Assembly: GCA_023974075.1 (NCBI GenBank)
Contig: CM043788.1
Location: forward strand, 13,792,188-13,856,187
Direction of reading: 5' to 3'
Length of the DNA: 64,000 bases
Source of the DNA: Chaenocephalus aceratus
Lineage: Eukaryota > Chordata > Actinopteri > Perciformes > Channichthyidae
A model generated the notes under the pieces. That model searched no databases. It saw nothing but the letters and a program-made list of their open reading frames with translations, and had not been told where the DNA came from. Numbering within the stretch: the first letter of the stretch is position 1; each line of letters begins with the position of its first letter. Below, piece by piece: positions 45,657-62,395 of the stretch. A program made the position numbers and the translations under genes.

Positions 45657-46524
45657 ACTTAAGAAATGCTGAAGGCTCTGGGTGTTGAGGGACTGTCATG
45701 GTTGACACGTCTTATCAACGTTGCGTGGAAGTCGGAAACAGTACCGAAGGAGTGGCAGACCGGGGTGGTGGTTCCCCTTTTCAAAAAGGGGAACAGAGGG
45801 TGTATGCCAATTACAGAGGCATCACACTACTCAGCCTCCCCAGGAAAGTTTACTCTAAGGTACTCGAAAGGAGGGTCAGGCCGATTGTCGAACCTCAGAT
45901 TGAGGAGGAACAATGCGGATTCCGTCCTGGTCGTGGAACAACGGATCAGCTTTTTACTCTCGCAAGGATCCTGGAGGGGGCCTGGGAGTACGCTTATCCG
46001 GTCGACATGTGTTTTGTAGACTTGGAGAAGGCGTATGACCGAGTTCCCAGGGAGTTACTGTGGGAGGTGCTGCGGGAGTATGGGGTGAGGGAGTCTCTAC
46101 TCAGGGCCATCCAATCTCTGTACTCCCAAAGCGAGAGCTGTGTCCGGGTCCTCGGCAGTAAGTCGGACCCATTTCCGGTCAGGGTTGGCCTCCGGTCAGG
46201 GTTGGCCTCCGCCAGGGCTGCGTTTTGTCACCAATCCTGTTTGTAATATACATGGATCGGATTTCGAGGCATAGTCGTGGGGGAGGGGGTCTGCAGTTTG
46301 GTGGACTAAGGATTGCACCACTGCTTTTTGCAGATGATGTGGTTCTAATGGCTTCATCGGTCTGCGACCTTCAGCACTCACTGGATCGGTTCGCAACCGA
46401 GTGTGAAGCGGCTGGGATGAGGATCAGCACCTCCAAATCTGAGGCCATGGTTCTCAGCAGGAAACCGATGGACTGTCCACTCCAAGTAGGGAATGAGTCC
46501 TTACCCCAAGTGAAAGAGTTCAAC
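45657..46524 (+). mobile_element. RTE-clade LINE fragment, truncated at both ends
   Basis: It encodes the same RT segment as 2400-3270: EEEQCGFRPGRGTTDQLFTL, then DMCFVDLEKAYDRVPRELLW and LLFADDVVLMASS. It starts at ATGCTGAAGGCTCTGGGTGT and stops at GAAAGAGTTCAA, with no GGAT tail. Breaks: a short deletion near 45790 changes frame, and a 17-bp tandem duplication (GGTTGGCCTCCGGTCAG, around 46171-46204) shifts it again. Confidence 0.88.
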
Positions 46525-46687
46525 CTCCGATCCCTCGATAGGAGATGGACACATTGGCAGGTGTGGCATCTTCTTTTGCTGCACTTCATGGGGACATGGA
46601 GCTTCACGACACTCAGCATAGTCCTTTTTCGATTATATATTTGCCTCCATTCTGTCAGAACAAGTAAATCAGTGTTAACATACTATA

Positions 46688-47284
46688 GGCACGTTCACAC
46701 CGCAGTACTTTTCCCACTTTAGTTCCGATATAGTTCCGAAATGTTGCGTTCACACCAAAAAGAGCCGGAACTCAAATTAGTTCATGAGAACCTTTTCACC
46801 CCCTTTTCCAGCAGGGACTTTCGTGGGAGAAAAAGGTTCCTATTTCTGATTGGCTGGGCAGATTGCAAACCACGCCCTGTAAAACTCCCAAAAAGTTTTG
46901 TGAAGCCGCCATTTTATTATCCTCGCATTAGCATTAGCATTAGCCCAGCGCAGAAACGCAGAGAGACTAACTTATGGCAACACAAAATAAAACATGGGAG
47001 CGGTGGAGATGAGGAGGTGTTCTGGCGATTTACTCCCCAACTCCGGGGACTTCCGGCCGGGGACTTTGGGCGGCAGTATACGCCGTGAAGTGGTTTGCAG
47101 CCTGCCAGTAAACCCAAAGCAGAAGAAGAAGAAGTGACGTCAGCGGCTTCATTTTCCTAATCCTCCCCCAGGGACTTATTCCGGTGTGAACGCGATCTGT
47201 ACTTAGTTCATGAGAACTCCTTAGTTCTCATGAACTAAGTTCTCATGAACCATTGTGGGAAAAGTACTGCGGTGTGAATGCGCC
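46688..47284. mobile_element. MITE with GGC(A/G)C(G/A)TTCACACCGCAG termini
   Basis: Left GGCACGTTCACACCGCAGTA and right (complement) GGCGCATTCACACCGCAGTA form TIRs of about 30 bp. TA flanks both ends (46686-46687 and 47285-47286). Inside, TTAGTTCATGAGAAC and GTTCTCATGAACTAA form a strong hairpin near 47201-47240. 597 bp, non-coding. Confidence 0.82.
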
Positions 47285-47394
47285 TAATACTGTAGACTTT
47301 TCTTTGAAGTTACTTAGAGTTAGCTATTTAATTAAGTATTTAAGTAGCCATTGATTGTACATTTCATTTTAATTTTAAGCAGAGAGGGATGTGA

Positions 47395-47560
47395 GCTTCA
47401 TAAGGTGCAAAGGGCTTTATTATCATATGCACAGTAGCTACAGTGTGGATATGCAATGAAAAACTTCAGTCCCAGGCTCCTCCAACAATGCAACATAAAT
47501 ATATATATATATAGGACATAAAAGAAATACAAAATACATATAAAAATAGTGCAAGCTCAG
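47395..47560 (+). repeat. Dispersed teleost repeat (same family as 1-62)
   Basis: Contains CATATGCACAGTAGCTACAG, TGGATATGCAATGAAAAACT and CAGGCTCCTCCAACAATGCA, shared with 1-62, 13886 and 63345. Confidence 0.7.
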
Positions 47561-48449
47561 GATACTGTTACGGGAATTTATATGAACTCTTATTTGTTAC
47601 GGTCAAAGTATGACTACAAGTAAGGAAGCTTAGTTTATTAAATGTTTGCTTTGTTTCAAACAGGAAGTAAACCTGATTAAATAATTGGGTCCTACAGGCT
47701 CAAACTATAAATTCTCCTCAAAAACTCATTTTGAATCAGAATATTAAACATTGAAATGTAGTAATTTAGAAAATATAAATACATATTATACAGTAAAATG
47801 TAATTCCAATTAGGGGTGCATACCGGTTCCCGGTATTACCGAAATACCGGTTACTGGCGGCTACGGTATACCGTACCGAAATCAGATCCTGCGTCAATTG
47901 ACGCGTAATATCCTTAAACTCTCGCCCAAACCGTCGGAATTACGATGTTAATTTCGCCGTGAAACTCCGCAAAGCGTGAACTGTTAGCGCTGTGTTATGC
48001 ATGTGGGAGCAATATGGGATTAGTTTTGTATCATAAAGATAAAGCAACACTTTCTCAGAATAAAGCAAAACTATGAGTTTAAAAGAAAAAAAAAATAAGT
48101 CAAGCAAAATAAAATCAATTTCAAAAATAAAACTATAAGTTGCGAACAAATCATTTGTGTAATCATGCAAACTATAAGTATTTTTTCTTTGTTTGCAGTT
48201 CTTGTTTCTTCTTTCTCAATGATCAGACTTTTGCTCTCGCTGCAGCTCTCTCGTTTGCGCTCCCTCATTTTTTGTTTGAGATTTTGACACAAACATCCCA
48301 GGTGGGCGGGACTTTCAGGGGTGTGTCCCCATTGGCTACTCAGCTTTTGAGTGACAGCCCACTACACCACAGATCATACAGTGCAACTCATGCAGCAAAC
48401 TCCGGAGTCCACTCGGCCACGTTAGTGTCGATGTCCCCCATTGTGAGAT
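47561..48449. other. Non-coding stretch with one hAT-like terminus
   Basis: 47813-47880 (TAGGGGTGCATACCGGTTCC, then CGGTATTACCGAAATACCGG) looks like the left end of another transposon. The right end was not found. The 132-codon plus frame at 48140-48538 has no recognisable domain. Confidence 0.4.
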
Positions 48450-48760
48450 CCTTTGATGTGATTGGGTACAATCATGTTAATGAGCTAAGTCCCGCTTCCC
48501 ATTGTTCGAGATCCTTTGATGTGTGTTATAACAGGTAGGTGTGAAAAGCCCCCCTGTGTAGTGCCTTTTGTTGTCTAATTCTTTGATGTGTTGATTAAGG
48601 CAGACTCTTTGAAGTTATGTTGTCTGGCCCCTGCCCCTCAGAGTTGAATAATTAGCCTTTGATGTTTGCCCTTTGATGAGAGGTGTTATAACAGGCAGGT
48701 GTGATTTCACACTGGTGTGTTATAAGCCTTTGATGTTAATCTAGGTGTCTCTTTGAAGTT
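48450..48760. promoter_or_regulatory. Cluster of TCF/LEF-like motifs (CTTTGATG / CTTTGAAG)
   Basis: CTTTGATG occurs at 48451, 48514, 48581, 48658, 48671 and 48728, and CTTTGAAG at 48607 and 48751, all on the plus strand within about 310 bp. CTTTG(A/T)(A/T) is the core bound by TCF/LEF proteins in Wnt signalling. Part of the density comes from a degenerate duplication: TGTTATAACAGGTAGGTGTGA at 48522 recurs near 48684, and TCTTTGAAGTTATG at 48606 and 48750. Regulatory function is inferred. Confidence 0.4.
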
Positions 48761-48764
48761 ATGC

Positions 48765-49985
48765 GTGAGACTGTCTACCCGCCCCCTCCCAGCCTCCCCC
48801 CTTTTCTCCACCCCTTCCTTATGGCTATGACGCCAGCAGATAGTGGGGGTGGAATTAGATGAAGATAGAAATACACTCAAACTAAATTAAAAAAGACAGT
48901 CATTTCCACTTACCAAGTCACCTTTCAAAAAAGAAAAATGGCAAGAGACGCCTCGAATTGGGTTTAATCAGCCTGTGACAACTTACCGCCACCCGTCCGG
49001 AGCGCCAGTCAAGAAACGAATGCAGCAGCAGTGCGGGGTTCAGACGCCTACAGCCAAAATATCTGTGCACAAACTTATCTCGTGCCCTCTTTTGGTCATG
49101 TGAGCGTTCATGTGTGTTGGAGGAGGGGCTCTGTAAGGTAGTCTGAAGGAAGTGGCAGATTCTCCCCCGGTTTGAATGCAAAAGACAGGACAAAAGGACA
49201 AAATACATTTCAAAATAAAACAGGAAAGAACATTAAACCAGGATCATGACATGGTTAAAGGAATGAAAGATGGAGGCTATGTTATTGGTAAATAGTCTGC
49301 AACTGGTGGAAACTTTGAACAAAAAAAAAAAATATAGAGTATATAGGGCAGCATGTAACAGCTATAATTAATTTAATATTTTCCATACAAACTTAGTACG
49401 AATATTTTCTTTTTTTGTTATAAGGGGAAAACACTTCTCTCTATGTACACGGTCATGGTTACTGGAAATTAAAGATGATTTTCCAAAAATAAAAGCAGAA
49501 GTTTAAGTTTCTCAAGGCTAAGTACTTAAAACAGGAAATGAAAGAACTATCTATTTTTGTGGTTTGGGTAAAGTGACAGTTTCAAAAAGGCTTTTACTTT
49601 TTGTTAAACATGTACGCTTTATATATTTTTTTCTGGCTTTCATTTTTGTTTCTTTAAAATTGTGCGTACATAAAGCTCTCACTCGCTCTATTCCTGCTGC
49701 CAGAAACAATGTGAAGGAGCTGCATGGGCCACACCTCTTCTCGTATACGACTTCTTCTTATTCTATCTCTCCATCCATCCCACCCTCCCTCTTTCATACA
49801 TTTCATTAACAGAGAAATCCCATTAGCTCCCTCTCTGGCCCTGCCTCTCAGGGTTAACAACTTTGCTTAGCCATGTAAATTCAGAGCTTAGTCAGGCCGA
49901 TTCTCCACACAGCCACCGCCAGTATGCATGCCGCCCTCGCCACATTTAACGCTATTTTTGGATACGTTCATGTGTGTAGAGAGAG

Positions 49986-49988
<3 letters not shown>
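48765..49988. other. Non-coding stretch, no feature recognised
   Basis: Open frames at 48918-49208 (minus) and 49564-49809 (plus) have no recognisable domain or splice context. Confidence 0.35.

Positions 49989-50067
<79 letters not shown>
49989..50067. repeat. (GT)39 microsatellite
   Basis: GT repeat after a short GA run. Confidence 0.97.
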
Positions 50068-50068
<1 letters not shown>

Positions 50069-52794
50069 TGGGATCAGGAAGTGAGGTCTGTGTAAACCTT
50101 TTCCAGCAGATAATATTGATACTGTGCATGTGTGTGTGTGGGTGCATCTCAATATCATATACATACCGTACATATTCTGAGGGTCTGCTGTATGAAGTGG
50201 AGGGAGACACTTATCTCCCGTGGGCAGGACCGAGGCGTCTTACCGCTGGCCTCACTCGGCCCTCCTCCTCCCCAGCAGTCTCCCTCAGACCTCCTCCTTC
50301 CCTCTGTGAGGCTTTCCCACACAAAACCAGGAAGATTTACTCCACGTTGGCACCACCGTTGGCTTGCTGGCTCACAAACAAAGTGAAGCAGCTTAAGTGA
50401 CATTTCACTTCAGGGGAGCGTTTTTATTCTTGCTGTTATTGGACAGATATGAACTGGTTCCATGTCTAAGATTTTTAACTCAAGATATGTTGGGCTTTAA
50501 AGAAATATGTTTTTATATGGGTCACTTGCTGTGTTTACATGAGTTCCTGAACGTTTTGCTTCTGCTGATTTCTCTAGGGGTTTAAAGGTTGAAGAAAATG
50601 CTGATGAAATTAAGAGAATTCAAGTAAAACTCCTTTCCTCCTCTTCTCATTGGTAAACCCTTGAGGTTCCCTTGAAGTCACTATATTAAGCCCTCAGTGT
50701 GGTCCTTTTTAAGGGCCCAACCTACAGGGTATTTTGGGGTAAATTCCATAGTGCAAACTACATGAATCTAATGTAGGACAGGTAAATTACTTTTGACAAA
50801 CCAATTTCAACCCAAGGTCGGCCTACTTGCTTATCCTGGAACTTTCCATTGTATCGCACTGTCTTCATCTGCAGATTAGCTCAGTTGTTGAAACGTTACA
50901 TAAATACTGTGCACCATTTTGGCTTAAAGCTGAGCTTGACAGTTTATTAATGACCATAAAGCAGTAGTTTTGGTAGGTAAATATGGATGAGAAGTTTTAC
51001 AGCTCCGCAAAATAAGATATATTGTTTACAATGAGTTACATTTGTTAACATTAATAATGAGTTCCATGACTATACTATCTGAATTTGTTGCTTGGCCCAA
51101 AAACAACAGCATAATTGAGTAAGTGCATCTTGAGGTGCTTTGTCAAGGTCAAGAATGTCACATTTAAAGGATTATTTTTGCCGGAAACTTACAAATCTAA
51201 ATACAAAAAATGACATTGCATAATTATTTATTTTTTAAAATAACATTATATATAAATAAATTATGCCGGTGTAAGAAGACAAATAAAATAAAATAAGGAA
51301 TCATATGAACAATGCTCACTGTTCAGCTCTCCCTCAATATATTGTTGACAACATACTTCAGAAACACTAGTCATTTATAGACTTCAACCAAAAATAATGA
51401 TTCCTGGCTCATGCTGGTGAAGTAAGCCTAAAGATCTCTGGCTCCAGAGGGGAGGATTTGACCCATGAACAAGGAAACATGTCAATAACGTTTAAGGGTC
51501 AGAGGTCAAGTGGCATAAACCTGTCCACTCCATTATGACACACATCTCTGATTTTTACAGCAGCGCTCTGATCCACTTCCTGCCTAGAGCAATCCCAGCC
51601 AGAGGGGACAATGTCTCCGGGCGGTCAGCTGTGACTCCAATCTGACCCCTGTTCACTGCTCGCTGGCTCTCAGGTGCTTTTTTACTCTATTTTTGGAGCG
51701 GACTGCTCAATGGTTTCCTGATTGATTGTGATCCTGATCAATGGCTGGCAGTGGCTGGACTCCTGTCCCAATACTGGATCCATAGCGTCTCCCTCCCTGC
51801 AGCCTGCACCGCTTCCTTCCTCGTCTGGGACGGAAAGAGGTTTATCAATGAAGTTCAGCTCCCACTATACTGTCTACACACTCCAGCCACTTCCTGACCC
51901 AGTCAATGTCCTGTCTGTCTCCTCACACACAGGTTCACTTCATAATGATCCAGTGGTGACAAGTTGCACAATCAAAGGACTTTGCCCATTGCCTTTGAAT
52001 TATCTTCAAAGGTTCAATAACCAAATGACCATGCTTCAGGGATTTTGTCATACAGGAAATATGCCTTATTTTCCATCATCTTTTGGAAAACTCAACTCTT
52101 TATGAACTATATATGTTCTAAATATGAGTGTATTTTTTAGTCATAAGGATCATGAAGCTGTAGGTTTGAAGGTGAAATGTATTGCTAGTAATTTTGGTTG
52201 GAATTGCATAATGTAAGGAAAAGGAAACCAATTTAAGATATAATTACAGCTTGGCAGTAGTTGTTGTGTATTAAACTTTTTATTTTTATTGTATAGGCCT
52301 ATTGTATGTGATCTGTAATAGGAAGGTTAGAGCACAGCCTTGTCATTGCATTGGTGTGCACCAGTTGTAATGCATATAGAAAAATTAAACAAACTGGAAA
52401 ATAAAACACCTACATTTAAATATATATATATCTATATATATATATATATCATAACTGTTAAAATATAGTAGTGTAGACACGCTTTATAAATGGCCACATG
52501 GAGACGCTATCCATACCATACATGATAATTCTTTATTGGCCCATTGCTATCAGATAGAACAACAAATACACAACTATCAATATAACTTCCTTGGATAAGG
52601 TAACAAAATGTAAACAAGCTTCAGACATACATTTGTACCTGGTGCGCTCACACTGTCACACTCCAGTTGGCTCGGGCAGCGGTGAGCAAGGGAGGGAGGG
52701 GTTGGTTCACCCACTGTGAAAGCACTTCGGACATCCCTGGGATGAGCGAGGTCTGTCAAATCCGTCCTGACGGCATTGCAGCTTTCCTCTGGGA
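50068..52794. other. Mostly unique non-coding sequence
   Basis: No gene supported. A short (TA)n run lies at about 52424-52450. The 127-codon plus frame at 51722-52105 has no domain. 50200-50345 is C/T-rich and free of repeats. Confidence 0.35.
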
Positions 52795-52956
52795 TCAGGC
52801 CTGGATGAGAGCCGGCTGCAGAGGCCCAAAGCCGGGGGATTCAGGCCAGAGGCTGGCCAGCGGAGCTCTGTCAGTCAGACGGCAGAGGGACTGAAACTCT
52901 TCAAACAGCTTCCACGGGATCAAGAGGACCACTCTGCCCGGCTTATAGGGAGCCTG
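52795..52956 (-). CDS. Probable terminal coding exon, unidentified gene
   Basis: The minus strand has a strong acceptor: a pyrimidine-rich tract (TTTTCTTCTTCCTCTC) then GTGTCTCCAG|CAG. It is followed by 53 codons ending in TGA at 52795-52797: QAPYKPGRVVLLIPWKLFEE, FQSLCRLTDRAPLASLWPES, then PGFGPLQPALIQA. G/C is frequent at third positions (CTG, CTC, GCC, AGC), unlike the AT-rich surroundings, which suggests real coding sequence. CAGCAG at the acceptor could allow one-codon alternative splicing. I do not recognise the protein. The exon at 53868-53948 ends in the right phase to precede it. Confidence 0.45.
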   Translation of the reverse strand, partial: QAPYKPGRVVLLIPWKLFEEFQSLCRLTDRAPLASLWPESPGFGPLQPALIQA

Positions 52957-53867
52957 CTGGAGACACAGATTTGAGAGGAAGAAGAAAAGGATGTCATGTG
53001 AGACAGACTGAAGTCCACAATCAGGCTTCAGCCTCCAGCTTTTGTTTAGGGATAAAGAACAAAACAAGTTATTTAGATAAAGATTATGTCTCTGTGGAGA
53101 GGGTGATGATAAGACATGCAAACAGAGAGGTGATCAAGCGGTGAATGATGTAGGTTTGATGTTTATAATACAGTGGATTGACTCATATTGACTGGCTGTG
53201 TGTTTGACCACGTCACAGATATCACATGCTTTGATTACAACACTGGCTGAATTGCCCTCACACACACACATAGTACAGGAGAGTGAAATGAAGATCAGTA
53301 CCACTCAAACTGGGTGTAGTGACAATGGTCCTATGTGGACCTCTATGGGACAGCAGGGACATGAATAAGTGATGTCAATAAAATCACTTGCACACTGCAC
53401 ACACACACACACACACACACAAAATTCCCTAAAATGCAGAATTAAAAAGTAATGGCTAAAGCTAAGACAAATGTTGACTACAAACAGTTAAAACAGGGTT
53501 TGATATAATGCAAATTACAGGCATAATAACTGGCAACATATCTGCTTCTTCTATAAAATACAGGGTTTTTCGGGCTAAAATGTGACCGATGCACAGTGTA
53601 AACACATCTTGTGGTTTTCTTTCATATCTTCCATGACAGATCGGGCTGCTAAGCCTCAGAGGAGAGCACGGACTGGAAACCCCAGCAACTTGACCTTCGA
53701 CCTGTCCCAGTGCTCAAGAGGGTTGACGGGGAAATGGGTGTGTGAAGATGGGAGGAGAGAGGTGGGGGAGGGGGAAAAGGTTTGGGTGGCGGGCGAGGAG
53801 AGGGAGTTTAATTTTTCAATAGGACGTCAAGGACACACAGAGGTCCAGCGAGCAGAGCTCCACTCAC

Positions 53868-53948
53868 CTGAAAGAATGTGTTCGGAGACCAGAAAGAAGC
53901 AGGTGTCCTCTCACATCTGCGCGTTTGCTCGTATTTCCTGCGAAGATT
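53868..53948 (-). CDS. Probable internal coding exon of the same gene
   Basis: The minus strand has acceptor GATATTTAG|AAT and donor TTTCAG|GTGAGTGG. The 81 bp are exactly 27 open codons: NLRRKYEQTRRCERTPASFW then SPNTFFQ. Ends are in phase 0, compatible with the exon at 52795-52956 across an intron of about 0.9 kb. No domain recognised. The plus strand is also open here (53582-54151), so open frame alone is weak evidence; the splice signals and phase carry the call. Confidence 0.35.
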
Positions 53949-54056
53949 CTAAATATCACAAAGTAAAAGGATTTCTTAGACAGATTACAGAAGAATTGAA
54001 AATAATTGTATATTTATTTATTCACTCTAGGGTACCCAGAGGAGCTGAAATAGACG

Positions 54057-54058
<2 letters not shown>

Positions 54059-54095
<37 letters not shown>

Positions 54096-54292
54096 CATGC
54101 ATGAACACACACACACGCGCAGACTCCTCTCCCTCCCTGGGTAGCTGTTAGCAGAGTTTCACAGTGTGGAGAAGCTCCCAGCAGAGACGGTGGGGAGAAG
54201 AGTCGGGGGTCTGCCACTTACAGCAGAGATCACCACAGTGAAACATTTATATCGGAGGCACACCAAGCCCAGTGTGTGTGTGTGTGTGTGCG

Positions 54293-54327
<35 letters not shown>
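54059..54327. repeat. Two microsatellites: (AC)n and interrupted (GT)n
   Basis: AC repeats at 54059-54093. GT repeats with GC interruptions at 54272-54327. The intervening 180 bp is ordinary sequence. Confidence 0.95.
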
Positions 54328-54328
<1 letters not shown>

Positions 54329-56347
54329 GTACAGGGAGGGGGGTGCGGTTGAAGGCAGCAGAGGAGCACTTAAGTCAATACATGTTGAATGAGTGAAGTA
54401 CATGTGTTACTGTAATGCAACAACAGTCGTGCTGTGTTGACTGTTTGGTATTTCATGTGTATTGTCCATCCAGCCATTTGTCTACAACATCAATCCTTTT
54501 AGTTCTCTGTATCTGTCCGGCCAGTTACAGGCCTACTTTCATCCATTGCTACGCAGTCCATCCGTATTTTGGCGTTACATTTGTGGGATATTTAATCTTT
54601 GTCATGTATCAAATCTAGTCTCAACAAAATAATTGAACATTTTAGTCTTGTTTTGTTGATTAAAATTGTTGACATTTTATATTTTCTAGTCATCAGATTT
54701 ATTGAATTTAGCCAAAACTAATAAATTGATCATTTTAGTCAAACACATTTTTCACAAGACTACATTAACTCTCTTTTTCTTCAACCATAGTGCAAGTCGT
54801 TGCCGTCGCATCATCGCCTGATGGACATATTTCATCATTTTTGTTTATGACATGTACATTATCATTCATCTATCTTTCCACTGGTACCTCCATCTCTTTC
54901 TCTATTGTTGGATCCATTCATACATCTATGATTCATCAGTTCATTCACTTATCCATTGGCAAAGTTGTCTGCACCCTGTTATCAGCCCATACAGTACATT
55001 CATCCATTTATTTACATTTTCATCAATAAATCCATCACAAATGCATTAAATATCCATCTAGACTGTTCAGCCCTGGATATGTGACGATGACAAACTCCAC
55101 TTGATTTGACACTTCAAATCCTCAATATCCTCAACCAAGCTAATACATTGGTAAAGGACACATTTTGACTTATTAGTATTATATGTTCTATGTTACATGG
55201 TTACACATAGACTTTCACCTATTTCAAGTATTTTTTTAACAGTTTCAGGAAGGTAAAGTGAGCCCAACTTTTTTCCACATGCAGTGCCGTCAGATTGGAT
55301 TAGGATTACACTGACGCAAACAGGATGTCATTCTACGTTAATATCGCATACACTCAGTTTAGCTATACCACAACTGACAGCTGAGGCCCATTTGGTCTGA
55401 GAGAGACCGCTCGCTGCTGACATTATCAACCTCTCCTCTATTCACACACACAGTAATACATTCTCTAACATACACACTCACACACAGTTTACAGAGTTGG
55501 GAAAGCCTGGAAGGAACGTAGTGAAGCTGGCAGCCACCTGAGAGAGTTTATCCACACAACTGCCTCCATCAGCAACTTCCTCAGAGCTTTTTAGCCACTT
55601 TCCTCCTCTAGTTCAGCTACTCGTCACGGCCTGAGTTCACAGTGTTCCACTTGGGTGTGACGTCCCCGAGGTCTGAGGAGAAAAGCCATGCATGAGTCTC
55701 TCCAGGTGAGTCGAGGAAGTGGAGGAGAAAGGGAGGCAGTCTGATTTCTATCAACTCTTATACATTACTTCCTATATCCCTTTCATGTCTTCCCCTCCAT
55801 CCATTCTGTCTATGTTTGGTCCATTAGCATCGCAACATCCCCCCCTCTGTCCAATGACAGGGGGGTCCTGACTGATTGACAGGTCGCTCATCAGCAGGGA
55901 CATGTTCAGCCTATTGAAATCTACTTATTATCAATTATTCAGCAACACACCTCTCTTACTCTCTCAGTGCTACAACATTGTGGCAGGTAGAGGAGAGGCT
56001 GAATGAGTCACTCAGTGGCTGTGGTCGACTGCACACAAACAAAATAACACACTCACACTGTACATGCTCACATTTGTACTCTCTTTAAAATCATGCCCTC
56101 CCAACCCTAATGTTACGAGCTCAACGCCTTGGCTAAGCTCCAGCAGTAGCTTAACCTTAAACAAATCCCAATAGCAAACAAGTCTTGACCCCGAAGGAGC
56201 CCATTGAATACAATAAGGACCAAAGAGAAACATATCCTTACTTTCAAAGAAAGTCCTCGTAAGGTCTAAAAATCAAGTAGGTCCTCACAAGGGTAGAAAT
56301 ACAAGAAAACACACCTCACAAAATATAGCACGTATTACAAACATTTT
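54328..56347. other. Non-coding stretch with one weak exon candidate
   Basis: 54460-55060 has imperfect ATCCATC/TTCATC-rich sequence. Nothing else is supported except the candidate at 55612. Confidence 0.35.
55612..55705 (+). other. Candidate 94-bp exon
   Basis: Preceded by CTTTCCTCCTCTAG and followed by CTCCAG|GTGAGTCG. One frame is open for 27 codons (FSYSSRPEFTVFHLGVTSPR, then SEEKSHA) and stops at 55693-55695, ten bases before the donor. It could be a terminal coding, untranslated or cryptic exon. Confidence 0.22.
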
Positions 56348-57026
56348 GGCCCAATCCCAAACCACTCCCTCGACCCCTCCGTGACGGAGTGAACTCCGTC
56401 TGTAGCCACACTCGCAGCTCAACGAGGCTCCCTCCTGTCAGATGGAGGGAGTAAATACAGCAGCAAGCTTTGGGACGGCCTCCCCTCTCTCCGGCAGAAA
56501 CAGGAAATGCTGTAACTGTATGTAACAACGGTTTCAAATCAGCATCTCTTAGACAAAAAGTTTAAATGAATAACTCAAATAAAACATATTTAATTGTGTT
56601 ACTTTTTTGTAAAGCTCTTTTAGTTTTAAACCTGATGTTTATAAGCTTTTTGCAATAGTCTGTAAATATACACAACTTTATAATAAAATGCACACATTTA
56701 CCTTTGTCTAGACTAAACACAGGTATGATCCTCAGTTAAAAACATATGAGGTTATCATGAGGTTGTTAACATCGCAGTTTATCAGTGGATGTTTGCTGGA
56801 ACTACTTGTACACAGCGTGTTTCCTGACGGACACACAGCGTGACTCCAGTCAGATAGAGACCGGTCTCAAGTCAGCACCGATGCAGACTCGCTGTTTGAG
56901 GGCTTGATAGCCCACTTCCACACCGCTCCACACTCGTTGGTTTGGAACAGCACTTAATATGGCGGACCCTCCGCGTGAACGCGCAAACGGAGTGGTAGGG
57001 TGTAGGGGGCGGTTTGGGAATGGGCC
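56348..57026. mobile_element. MITE with GGCCCAATCCCAAACC termini
   Basis: Left GGCCCAATCCCAAACCACTC and right GGTTTGGGAATGGGCC are inverted with one mismatch in 16. GGCCCA ends and a CTCCCT/GGAGTG sub-terminal region resemble Harbinger-type MITEs of fish. No TSD is evident. 679 bp, non-coding. Confidence 0.72.

Positions 57027-62395
<5,369 letters not shown>

Noticed and set aside
51722..52105. 127-codon plus frame
   Set aside because: Low-information sequence with no domain and no splice or promoter context.
53582..54151. 189-codon plus-strand frame
   Set aside because: It runs into an AC microsatellite (HTHTHT), has no domain, and overlaps splice signals on the other strand that make a better case.
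54222..54290. Possible upstream minus-strand exon ending at a GTAAGTG donor (GLVCLRYKCFTVVISA)
   Set aside because: No acceptor AG exists between the donor and the GT/CA microsatellite, so the exon would have to run into the repeat.
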